Source: Panicum virgatum (Eukaryota > Streptophyta > Magnoliopsida > Poales > Poaceae). From it: DNA of 64,000 bases. Below the pieces are notes generated by a model. It searched no databases. It was not told the origin of the DNA and saw only the letters and a list, made by a program, of their open reading frames with translations. Shown in pieces: positions 31,201 to 42,327 of this stretch (the stretch's first letter is position 1; each line of letters opens with the position of its first letter). Made by a program: the position numbers and the translations under genes. The stretch lies in NCBI RefSeq assembly GCF_016808335.1, contig NC_053138.1:61224951-61288950 (forward strand), written 5' to 3'.

Positions 31201-33272
31201 GTTAGACAATTTGAAACATCAATCTGCACCAGGATTACTAAAAGTAAATCAGCAGTGAACCTAGATCCAGTTATTTATTCAAATTTTCATCCATGCAGTT
31301 TTGATTATACGGCCTCACTGGTCAATTATATGCATAGTTCAGCTAGGCGGCGATTAGGTGCGATTAGGCGCTAATCGGAGGGGCACCGCGTCGATTTGGG
31401 GCTAGGCGGGCTCCTAGGTGGCAGCGTCTTGTCGGCGGTGCCGGTGGGGGAGGTGGAGGGGTTCCGCGGCACCTGGCGGAGGTTGCTGGTGGGGGAGGAA
31501 CTTCAGACGGGTTTGACATCGGGCGGCGGCGGCGGAGGAGGACGAGGTGGAGGTGGCAGGCGCGGCGGCGGAGGAGAAGGAGGCGGCGGTTGCATCTGCG
31601 GGAGCGCGGACGGGCGGCGTCGAAGAAACAGGGGAGAGGGAGAAGTCATCGTGTGGTGGGTTCCTGGTTGGAGGATGGCCGGATGGATAAGGTGGGATGG
31701 GTGGATAAAGTGGGCTGCTGGGCTTTCCTAATGGGCCTTTCTTTAACTTTGGGTCCACAGTTCTCTTATTTTTTTCTTTTATTAAGGTAATACATATATA
31801 GGTGTATAAAAATTAAAACGCCTAGTGCCGCCTAGGCGCGATTAATCCCGCCTAGGCGCTAGGCAGTGGGTCGGCGCCTAGAATCCGCCTAGCACCTAGC
31901 TGAACTATGATTATATGCCAACACAGATGGCCCTTTTCCTTTACCCGGCTTAATAGACCTGATGGTAGAACATTTGTTTTTTATTTGATGAAAGCTGCAA
32001 GGCTGTTAGAAACCTAGACTAGCCTTTCCTATGTTATTCCTAGCATCTTCTTGCTTCTTTTGTTGACTCAGCAATTCAGCATATTGTATGCAATACACAT
32101 GTTATGCGTTTCAATGTTGTCTTGTGCTCATGTGGTCATGCCTTGTTCTTCATCCTATATGTTTGTGTGCTATGCTTCTCAATGGAGTTTGACTTGCCAA
32201 GATAGTTAATACACTTCATGTTTTGCCTGTTTTTTAGGATCTTGTCCCAATTTCATTTTTGTATGCCCGCTTCGTTATATATATGGTTTAATTGATTATA
32301 TGTACAATCAGGGACTATGTTACAGTTAAGATGATGCTTGGACCTTTTTTAGTGTGTTAAAATTGTGTTAGAAATAACCTGAGGCCTGTACTCCTGTTTG
32401 ATGAGGAACACGTATGGATATAAATATTAGGGCTGATAAATCCTTTGTGCTTTATACTCCATACCAATTTTGAGTTAACTACTAGATAATTTATTATTAA
32501 CATCTATAAAAATAGAACATTGTTTCCAAACATGCTTGACAAGAAACGTTAAGCGGCACAGTTAGATTTGCTAGGTGATATTAGCTATTGTTGAATGTGT
32601 TCTTGGTATTATCTTCTAAGTGAGAATCCAAAAGCTGATTGTATCTTGGGTACATATATGACATGCAGCCAGATGAAAGGCACGATCCTGATTCTGATAT
32701 GGAAGTAGATGATCACAAGGCTGTGGAAGAGTCAACAAGGTACCTCTCACTCTCTGAGATGGTGTTCAATTCCTTTTGTTTTTTTTGAACCCGGTGACTA
32801 GTGTGTACCCCCTTCCTCATGTCTCTTTTGTTGTAGGAGAAGCAGCATTCTAGGAATCCGAGTTAAGAGAGAATTCACCGAAAATGAGCACAAAGTTCAG
32901 GTATTGGACAGTTTCTTCTGCACTTCTCTTTTCCATGGTAATGTGATTACCTATTTAAACAGACATTCATTTCACGTTCTGCAGGATGGTCGCAGAGTTA
33001 CATCTGAACACAGAGGACTGGAACCCATGGCAGAAGACGTTGGTTCCCCTAAGCAAGCTCCTGTAAGCATCTTATTTTCTCCAAGAGTGCATGCTATCAA
33101 CGCAACGATGATTCTGTGACTAATCAAAGCTGTCCTTTTCTCTTCGTGGTGCTGTCAACTTCTGCAGCCGGATGCCAATGCAATGGCCATCGACGAGCCA
33201 GGCAACGTCAAGAATGAACCAGAGGGCTCAACCAAATTGCTGGACCAACCAGCCATGTATCATAAGCTGTAA
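28297..33272 (+). CDS. Class I RPD3-type histone deacetylase, exon 1 split by hAT insertion
   Basis: Closely resembles the grass HDA19/OsHDAC1-ZmRpd3 group, nuclear Zn-dependent lysine deacetylases of Sin3-type corepressors. Exons: 28297-28411 plus 29046-29473 (one exon, split by the insert), 29792-30232, 30801-31031, 32669-32739, 32837-32900, 32985-33062, 33168-33272. The start is [15 protein letters not shown]. Catalytic and zinc motifs are intact: [38 protein letters not shown]. The tail is acidic ([10 protein letters not shown]), with the IKREF-like [10 protein letters not shown] and a C-terminal KNEPEGSTK segment. All junctions from exon 2 on are canonical and in frame. Two lesions: a 626-bp hAT element between the TyrTyrTyr and Gly codons brings a stop at 28522, and intron 1 would need an acceptor ending AC at 29790-29791. 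An acidic stretch often present before PDERHD is not seen. As written it is disrupted, though otherwise undecayed. Confidence 0.85.
28412..29037. mobile_element. 626-bp hAT element in deacetylase exon 1
   Basis: A perfect 8-bp target duplication CTACTACG lies at 28404-28411 and 29038-29045. The termini are CAGGGTTAAAAAAACC at the left and, inverted, CAAGGTTTTTTTATCC at the right. The subterminal regions are packed with ACCGGT/AACCGGTC motifs on both sides and the centre is AT-rich. It is non-coding, so a non-autonomous element. Confidence 0.92.
31333..31909. mobile_element. 577-bp hAT element with GC-rich cargo in deacetylase intron 3
   Basis: A perfect 8-bp duplication ATTATATG lies at 31325-31332 and 31910-31917. 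The terminal inverted repeats are CATAGTTCAGCTAGG and CCTAGCTGAACTATG. The core (about 31430-31700) is GC-rich, Gly/Arg-rich in translation and exon-like, unlike the AT-rich intron around it. It contains no transposase. Confidence 0.92.
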
Positions 33273-34758
33273 CGGCGACCCCAGGTTTTTGGTGCACAAC
33301 ATCCTAGTCCTACAAGCTTTTGGCAGCCCAAAAACAGAAGTGAATCAGCAATATTGATTCAAGTTCTACCCATTTGTAATCAGTTGATTACATGGGATTG
33401 TGGTGGTGAATTTCGAGTCCGCCTGGGAATACCTGAAGTTGACTTGTCGAGATAGACGATAGTCTGACCCGTGTATACATGAAACATGAGTTTAAGTTGT
33501 ACAGTCATTGGTCGATGCGAATATGCAGTTAATAGTCGGTTTGCCCCCTAGATTGAAAAATATATATTTTCTGGCGGGGAAAGAGAGAGGAAGGGTGGAA
33601 AAAGCCCCGATTTGTCCCTGGCTTTGACCGGACCCGAACCCAAAAGCGGGTCAATCTTTGAACTGAACCCAACGAAATCAGGGGCAAGATAGTCGACGAT
33701 GTGTAGGGTTATTATGTTTTGGTGATTAATGATAAACATAATGATTGCAACTAATATAGTTTGCTAGTACCCCTCCGTTCTTTTAGGAAAAATTGCTTTG
33801 ATTTTGACTTTTCCCCCAGTGATTTGTTGCAAAAATCCTACAACCCTATAATTTTTGTGGTGTGCTCAAAGGGTTTGCTTTTAGCTAACAAGGTATGATT
33901 GCATAATTTCTTATAACTATTAGAGTATTCCTAAATATTTTATGAACACATGAATTAAGAATGCATTGATATTAGAAAAAAAAACTCAAGGATGATATTG
34001 GCAATGTACGGGATTATGCCATACAAGCACATAGGAATTAGGATCGAGTTAAAAGTTATTATCTACCATCCCTAACAATGCTACATAGCAAACGCATTTG
34101 TTATAGGGGCAAATCAAAACAGATTGAAATACCAGGTGGGTTTTTCCAACAAAATCATTTATAAGGGAAACTTAAAATCAAAGTGACTTATTTGGTTGGG
34201 TGGGGTGGGGTATGCAATTTTCGTGTTCTTTTATATTTAACATCATTGGTTTTTGACCCAATCTTTGACCATTCTCTTATTCAAAAGATTTGTATAAATA
34301 CAAAATAATATTAATTATGCTTAAAATATCTATAATAATAGTAAGATAAATGATAATTTTATAATTTTTCAAAGACGAATAATTATATTAAATAAACTCA
34401 AGGATGATGTTGTTGTTGTAAACGACGTTGGTTCGCTGCCTTCATGAAAGAAGTGAGCGCTACCCCATCACCGTGTTGTATCACTTCTTACAGTTGTTTT
34501 GTAGTTGAGCCGGCTGCGGCAGATCTAATATCTCTTAATTCCTAGACCCTAGTATTCACTTTGGTGATTAATTACCTCAAAGGCTCAAACCGAGAGGACT
34601 TGAGATTGCCCTGCTGCTCGAACAGTATCAACACGATCTGTCCTACTTCTCCTAAACTTCAACGCCTGAAGCTGTCACGGTGCCTGCCCTAAAAGACATG
34701 ATTAAAATTTATTATTAGGATAGATCACCAAATAATTCCATAAGGTTCTGTGTAAGTA
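33273..34758. other. Deacetylase 3' UTR and MITE-rich spacer
   Basis: No gene. After the 3' UTR there are degenerate Stowaway-like pieces: CCCTCCGTTCTTTTAGG near 33773, and a half element with TTTGACC...TCTTATTCAAAAGATTTG near 34250-34400 similar to the MITE at 36301. Confidence 0.5.
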
Positions 34759-34776
34759 CATATATAGGACAATCTT

Positions 34777-34888
34777 TTTTTATAGAAAAACTCCAAGGAA
34801 AACCCCTGGAGCATAAGTGTGTGGAACTCTGGGTGGGAGCACTCCAGCTAGTTAGTGGCCTTTGCCACTGCACGGTGAGTCATTCGCG
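34777..34888 (-). mobile_element. SINE-like insertion with 18-bp direct repeats
   Basis: 112 bp flanked by an identical 18-bp CATATATAGGACAATCTT at 34759-34776 and 34889-34906. Read on the minus strand it ends in TTTTTCTATAAAAAAA, the kind of tail seen in grass SINEs. Long perfect flanking repeats and an A-rich end support retroposition. No clear pol III boxes were identified. Confidence 0.55.
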
Positions 34889-34906
34889 CATATATAGGAC
34901 AATCTT

Positions 34907-36298
34907 GCCGTCCCTGTTGTTCCTTTCAAGAACATTACGCGAGTAGCCAGCAACATATCTATGCTTATATGAACACATCCACCGAAAAAACATATTACGT
35001 GGGGCTGGCAAACTGGTCAAATGACCGACTAGGATGTTGAAAAATATAGTGCAGGATGCTCCCCTTATTGTCCAAGCCCGAAAGTGCACTAGAGCAAAAC
35101 CAAAAAAAAAATGGTGGAAATTGAATACAAAAGATCCTTCACTTTTCCTATATTATCTTCCTCTCCTCTCTTCTTGCCAAAAATTTTGGGAGGAGGGGAG
35201 GGAGCGAGGGGGCAGGGTGGTAGATTTGCTCCTGGTAAAAAAGGTTTTGCTAGTTGATGAATTAAGGATTTTTTTTTCAGATAAGGATTGCAGATTGTAT
35301 ATTCTATAATCAAAAGTTTAAACAAATAAGTAATTTGCACCTACGAATTGTAACAATCCACATGCCAAAAATTGTTGAAATTCAACAACAGTATGTCTTT
35401 CCAACTCGTAGATTGTTAAAGTATCTCCAAAAGACGCCTTAAATTAGACCTCCTATCTTACCAAGTAGAGAACAATACTAAACAAAATTTTCCTCTATTT
35501 TTTTATTCCACAGCAATTCCCTAAACATGGGTATCCTATTTATTTGAATGTAAACTAGAGTAGATAGTGGCTTGATACTTTCTACATGTGAGAGAGTACA
35601 AGGGTTATTTAGGATGTTGGCATATTGCTACTAGTAGGTATTTGTTTAGGATTTCTGTTAGAGGGGGTTTTCTCTAACACTCTTAAATTCGTATTTACGA
35701 GAGGGTTTATGGAGATGCTCTGCTGCTACAATCTGCACGTTGCTCTCCACAATCTAATAGGTAAAACAAATAAATCATATATATTACTATGATGGTGGGA
35801 TTTGGACGTAAACCTACCCCACCCTTACTGAAGACTACTAATTCTACTCGTTCTATACTGGACTACGTGACCAACTTGTTGTATGTATGCATATGTAGCC
35901 ACTTGTGTGGTGTCCTCTTGTATTTAAATGTTTGACGCCCGTTGATTTTCAACATAAGGTTGACCACTTGTCTATTAAGAAAACAATGCAAACATGTGAA
36001 ATTCAATCATGAAACAAACTATAACTATAACAGAATAAATGAATTACATGAATTTTTAAAATGGTCAAACGTTGAGTTGAAAGCAGTCAGCGGTATCATA
36101 CATTTAAATGCAGAGGAAGTACAACCTAGTAAAGTGAGGAAACGACCATTTTCTGCAATGAATTATTGCTACTGTTTAATTTCTTGCTCACGCCCCAGCA
36201 AGAACGAACTGTCGCATCGCATCTTTTGGATTGTGCAGGCTGGAATTTTTGGCCAACAACCAAACACCAAATTAAACTTTCTTTTGTGTGATAGTTTA
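34907..36298. other. AT-rich spacer with decayed repeats
   Basis: No gene supported. A degenerate Stowaway-like pair of ends is seen at about 35917-36122 (TTTGACGCCCGTTGATTTTCA and, inverted, CCTCTGCATTTAAATG). The rest is unassigned. Confidence 0.45.
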
Positions 36299-36434
36299 TA
36301 CTCGCTCCATTCTTTTTTATTTGACACCGTTGACTTTTATCTCAATCTTTGACCATTCGTCTTATTCAAAAAATTTATGAAATTATTATTAATTTTACTA
36401 TCATTTGTTTTATCATAGAAGATATTTTAAGAAT

Positions 36435-39400
36435 CACTACAAGAAATATGGTGATCTATGATGAAAATTTCATGACATTTTAGAAAAGCGTCACAATGAC
36501 ACATAATCCATGACGATTTTCAAACTTTCGTCATGGATTTGAAGGTATGGGCCCTTGGCCCAAAACTTAGTGACGTTTTATTGAATTTGTCATAATCGAG
36601 CCCACAAAACAATGACGTTTCAGCGTTAATGTCACAGAAATCGTCATAGTTATTTTGACTAGTATATGTTTTGGCATTCATAATTTTTATACAACCGCTG
36701 TGGGTTTCAGTCGACCACAACTAACCACTGGGCCGCCTCCTTGGTTGTGCCATGGTTCATTATTTAGTTTTAATTACATTAAAATCATATTGGAACTATA
36801 CCCATTATTCTATTACTAGATTTTAATTTGAGGCACATTTCATAAACAATTAAACACAAGATGCAAGCTAGTTCTAGCAGCATGTAAAATTACTACACGG
36901 TAAATTAGAACTCCAAATTTGATAAGATCTATACTAGGAAAAAAGAAATGCTAAATAGGCCATATGCTGGGCCAATTTCTCTGAACGTGCACAGCCCAAT
37001 AGTCATGAGCCCACGAATCAATATTTCATATTGAGTTCACGTATGCATCTAAGGTTAAATCCAGCTTTCTTCAGTTTTTTAAATTTCTGTAGCACAATAA
37101 AATTGCTCATTATTTTTATCCTAGAGAAACCATTCTGACCCACCACAACATTTTCTTAGGTTGTAGTAAAAAATTTGGAACAAAACAAGGGCCGGGCTAA
37201 TTTTTCACTTGTGTCTGGGTCGTGGTCGTTTGGCCCTTCGGGCCTCCTCTATCTCTCCTCCAAGCTGTTTTGGGCCACCCCGTTCTCCTGCACCAAGCCC
37301 AGCTTCAGGCTGCACGCCAGCGAAGGGGGAAAACACGGTGAAAGGCATAAAAGAAGAATCGAAACCGGGTCTTCTAGGTAAGAATCAAGCGCCCTCCCAT
37401 TATGCTGCGCGTTCACTTGTGCTGGAGTTTGGTATTAGCCTATATATTTACTTACTTTCTCATTTATTTACATGCGTGAAGAACACATGAGTAGTTTGTC
37501 TTTTTCTTTTAATTCGGAATTAAAATTTGTAAAAGGTATTTCTCTGTCATACGAAATCCAAATTTGATTGTTCTTTTTTTAAAATTTTTCTAAAATCAGA
37601 ATCTTTCATTTGATAGCGTCTATTTGTATGTAAATTGCTACTTTTTGTATCTTTTTCATATGCTTATTTTCTGACACCTAATTAGAGAATAGAAAAACAA
37701 ATTTTTGAATAACAATTAGTAATGTAACTTGGTATTCTCTATTATTATGGTAAATATAAGGTTGTGTCTAAATTTGAGGTTCATACGAGCTCAAAAATAT
37801 TATGAGTTACACAAATATCAAAGTTTCACTCGGCACCAGCTCGCCGCACGCCGCTCCAGCTCGACCCTACCCGCAGTCGGGCCGCTCCTACACACGCTCC
37901 ACCATCGTCGCCTCCCTCGGCGATCTGTGCGCCGCGGTGTCGTCGTCTTCAGATCCGCTCGCGGACATGGTGCCGGAGCATAGCAGCCCGTGGAAAGGGA
38001 GTGAGCACGGGCGGTCCTGCCGCGCCTCTCCTCAGCTTCACCTCCGGCCATGCCCCTCCTCGCCTCCCCCACCCCCTCCAGTTCCCCACCATGCAGTCCT
38101 CCCTGAGGCTACGGATGGCACCGGCGCCGGCGTCGGCAGGGGGTGACGGGAAGGAGCACCTCCTGGAGGTGCGGTGCGCCGCAGTGTGCAGTCTCCTGGC
38201 CGTCTACCTTTCAGATGCGACACACGGGTGATGGTTGCGGCGGCGGCGGCGGGCAGCGGGTGCGGTCCGCGTAGGCGGCGGACGGATGCGCGGAAATCAC
38301 ATCTTTCTTCAACCTGCTCGTCTCCTCACATCTATGCGTGGAAATCAGGTAGTGTCTCCTCCTTCCAACGAGCGCATATTTCTCCTCAGGAAATGAGCTG
38401 GATCGACCTCTTCCCAGCACAAATGGAGTCCCTTGTCCTTGGATTGAGCTTTCTGTTTCGTCTTTTCTACTCTTGTGCATCGATGGCTAATTTTTTTCTC
38501 TCTATTCTTCCCCAAATTATTTTTGCTCATGTCCAATCCGTGGATAATCTCTTTTCTTCTGGTGATGCCGACTGACGCGCGTCTTTGTGGACTCCTTAAC
38601 AGGAGCAGCGGAGGCAGGGTGGGCACCAAGCCGAAGAAGTACGACACGCAGATAGGCACACATCAGTGGCAGGTCGGTTAGGTATTTTGTATACCCTTCC
38701 CCCTCCTTTTACCCTTTGTCCCTTGTTTATGTTTATGTGTATGGATTGCTTTACACAATCCATCTTGGTACACGAAAAGACAATGCTTTTCTTTCAATGC
38801 TTTTCATGTTCTGCTTACCTATAGCAAATTTAGTTTATCACAATTCACTACCTGTGTGAAGACAGGTGCCCCTAATATCTTTGTTTCATGATTGTAGAGG
38901 CAATGGTAAAACCTTTAATCAGACATGTTTTCCATGAATCTTGTGTAATCGTGTAACAAAGATTTGTTATTTAGATAACCTTGTTTCTGTCTTACAAGAA
39001 TGGACTGACCAGACACAGATTTTGAATTAACTATGGTCTTCATGACTTCTATGAAAAAATCGATCCTAAATTTTTGTCGTTCAATGAGTTAAAACCAACA
39101 AGCCTCACTGTCTTGTGAGTTTTTGTTAATGAACTCCCCTTCTCTTGCAGGAACGCACAGTTTATGTTCACACATACTGCGAAATCTGATGCATGGCTCT
39201 CCAATTATGTCCATATGCAAACTTTAGTTGAGGTAAGCCCAACTTTCCCCTACAAGAAGTTTCCCTTATTGATTCAATGTAGAAATAAATTTGGATCAAC
39301 ATAGCTGTATTGTAGGTTTTTAGCAAAGATATCATTGCCTTACTCCTTAACTGATTATTGAGCAAATTTTAGATAAAGTTATGTACAAGTACCACATCTC

Positions 39401-40559
39401 AGCGATTATATGGTTAAGTTCAATTTGGGATGGTAGCAGTAATCAACCTGCTGTGCTTTATGTGAATCATATTGATGCCTGAAGCTCATCTGTACTCAGT
39501 TCGTGCTCCTTGAATTGTATTCCTATTTATTTCAGTAGGCACGATTCATTTAGTATATTTTATCACTTAAGTTTACCTATGTCAGTTATCGCTGCAACCT
39601 ATATGTACATTGATACCTCATATTTTCTTTGATTGATTCTTACTATTACTACTTCTTACTAGGTAGTACTATTTTCCTTGGTGGATCATGAAGTCCTGGT
39701 AGCAAGTGGCAATAGCTCAGTAGCTGTCAGTGGCTCAGTTGTAGCTCTTTCTGATTCACATATTAATTCTTGGTGGTTATTAGTAACAACATTTGATATA
39801 TAGTTCTGTTCATGCTCTTATTTTCGTTTAAGACAGGACTGCCTAGAGTATTATATATATATTTGTGCTGATGTATATTTTTATTTTGGTTGCAGATTAT
39901 GGATGAGAAGTTGGATGCAAAGATGAAAACATGAGTGTAATAACTAGCTATTCAATGTGCTTCTTAACTTACCTGAGATATTATTTTTTTTGACATGATG
40001 TACTTTGAGATATTGGCTCTAATATATACTCTCTGATTTCTGGGCTGGAATTGTTGTTTTTATTTATGGGCTAAGTGGTGGGCTGAATTTTATATGGGCT
40101 GTGTATTGCTGGTAATAAATGGTGGGCTGAGAAATGTTTGGCCCATTTTAATAGTCTAGTCTAGATTGGGCCCAGCCACAAATGGGCTACGTGATGTCAT
40201 CTGACATCATTGACCACATCATCAGCGCCATGACACCGGCCAAGTCAGCGCCACTTTATCCGCCACATCAGCGCCTGTGTGGATATTATGTGATGTGGAA
40301 ATTAAATTCGTGACATTTACTTTTGTCACAAAATATGGGCTTGGGTTGGGCTTCGGGGGCCCTGGATATTTTATGACGGTTTTAAAACGTCATGGATTAA
40401 GCAATATGTGACGTTTTTTTAAAAAAACGTCACGAGGTATAATCTATAACGCTCAATACATGATGCTATTTGAGATTGTCATAGATACTGCTTTATGACG
40501 GTATTTCAGTGATCTTTGACGAAATTTAATCGTCATGGATCACTAGATTTTTTGTAGTG
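36435..40559. mobile_element. 4.1-kb non-autonomous CACTA (En/Spm) element
   Basis: The ends CACTACAAGAAAT and, inverted, CACTACAAAAAATCTAG lie inside a perfect 3-bp duplication AAT (36432-36434 and 40560-40562). Subterminal regions carry many copies of a CGTCATGGAT/TGACGTTTT motif on both strands, as expected for transposase-binding repeats. No transposase is found. The centre (37820-38690) is GC-rich and exon-like. Confidence 0.9.
37820..38690 (+). other. GC-rich, exon-like cargo in the CACTA element
   Basis: Codon-like GC-rich DNA with several overlapping open stretches (for example 37802-38146 and 38174-38575) and a stretch at 38603-38672 reading RSSGGRVGTKPKKYDTQIG. It differs in base composition from the rest of the element and looks like captured gene sequence, but the donor gene is not recognised. 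Confidence 0.4.
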
Positions 40560-40653
40560 AATAATTCATGTTATTATAAATTTTTTGAATAAGACGAATG
40601 GTCAAAGGTTGAGTTAAAAGTCAACGGTGTCAAATAAAAAAGAACGGAGGTAG

Positions 40654-42239
40654 TAGTAGCTTTTCTCATTTAGTCAGTCACCATGAACCAGTCTCTGTTA
40701 GCTTTAAACCAAAACTAACCATTGGGTAGCTGTAGCTGGCCTCTAAGGGAATAGCCATTTAGGAAGCTGTGTCTTTTGTGAACTTTGTTTCAATAAAGGA
40801 CAGTGACCCTGCCCTGTTTCGTCAAACAGAAAGAAAAAGAATCAACCATTAGGTGCGAGAAAACAACTGCATCACATCACCATCTTCTATTTTCCTTGCA
40901 CTGTCAAAAGCAAGTTGAATTGGCTCTTACAAAGAGACAGCAAACAGCTGAGTTCACATTGACATATCGGTCTACTACTTATGCCGAACTTGGAGTTTTT
41001 GATTTTTATGGTGACACTTCAGCTGATACAAGAGAATATATCGCCGATTCCTTGACATACTGACACACATGCACGGTTTCACAACCATGATAAACAACAG
41101 TTTGCAGTGGTAGTTTGTTACATTATATATCAATTTTGAAGGAAAATAGATATATGTATTGATCATAAATGTACTACGAAAAATTATGCATAAATCAAAG
41201 TGCAACTGGCTGTTTAAATTGACTGAAAGTGGCAGTATCCTTTGCTTCCTCAACATGACAGTGACATACGGATAATATATAATATTAAAAAATTAATGAT
41301 CCATGACCACTCGCCTGTGTTTAGAAATAGCTACTTTGTTGATCGATTGAGTGGTCGGTTGGCAATGACAGACTTGCATCAAAACAAGAGAGAATGCTGC
41401 ACGTATGAATGTTGGAGCAGTGTGCGACTAAGTGATGCTGCTAAATGCTAATAACTCTCCTTGATTCACACATAGCATTCATATGTATAGCAGCGTTCCA
41501 AAACCAAACATAGACTAGTTTTTCCTAACAAACGTGTATTAATTGATGAACTGAAAATGATCTTTAGTTTTTCCTAACAAACGTGTATTAATTGATGAAC
41601 TGAAAATGATCTTTGGCGACTAAACTGCTGCTCCATTTCTGAGCAACTTCATAAGACATTGAACAACTTGCCTCAAACGCAAAGAAGACGAGCACAGTTG
41701 TTCACTCACCAGATCAGAACCAAGATTTTTTTTAAAAAAACCTGTGGCAACATGTTGTACCGGCCTAGATCAGTAAGAGGTCGTTGCATACCTAATTTTG
41801 ATGCTATCTTAGGTTTCTTTTGCCAAAAGATGCAATCTAAGTGTTAATGCTTTGCCCTTTCAAAAAAATGTTAATGCTTATGAAATAACAAAGAAACATA
41901 AAGTTTTGAGGAGATAATGTGAAAACAACAAAATAAAAATTCTAACTGGAATAATACTAAGCAGCCTTCGGTTGCAAATTTCAGTAGTATCCGGACTTTC
42001 GGAGCAATGCTGGGCACATGTTACTAAAATATGTTTAGGGTTAGAGATTTTTTCCAACATAGGCGAGGACACCTGGAGAATCCCTCCAACGGCTTGATGA
42101 CAACAGAGGCAGAACAGAAAAGACGTACCCAGCCGGCAGTGAAGCGGCATCTGGAAATCTACTTGCCGCAACTTTCTTCTGTTTGAGTCTTTTAAGCTTT
42201 GTTTTGCTTTATCTGTTGAACTGTCTGCTGCCTCCAACC
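40654..42239. other. Spacer upstream of the LRR kinase
   Basis: No gene. Contains a perfect 49-bp tandem duplication (41517-41614). Otherwise AT-rich. Confidence 0.55.
41517..41614 (+). repeat. Perfect 49-bp tandem duplication
   Basis: Units 41517-41565 and 41566-41614 are identical, starting AGTTTTTCCTAACAAACG. They lie 0.7 kb upstream of the LRR kinase start. Confidence 0.95.
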
Positions 42240-42247
42240 ATATAAGT
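42239..42247 (+). promoter_or_regulatory. Candidate TATA box of the LRR receptor kinase
   Basis: CATATAAGTA lies 88 bp before the ATG at 42328, giving a leader of about 55 bases if transcription starts 30 bp downstream. Confidence 0.45.
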
Positions 42248-42327
42248 AGCCTGATCTCTGGCTGGTTGCTTTGCACTAAAACAAGCACAAACGACCAGCT
42301 AATCTTTCCCCAATCAACACAGCAATA

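Larger units (their letters stand above)
36301..40653. mobile_element. Stowaway-like MITE split by a CACTA element
   Basis: Left half 36301-36434 starts CTCGCTCCATTCTTTTTTAT after TA. Right half 40563-40653 ends AAAAAAGAACGGAGGTAG before TA. About 90 bp of the two halves pair as an inverted repeat (TTTGACACCGTTGACTTTTA). TA flanks and CTCCCTCCGTTC-like ends fit Stowaway/Tc1-mariner MITEs. It was present before the CACTA insertion. Confidence 0.7.
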
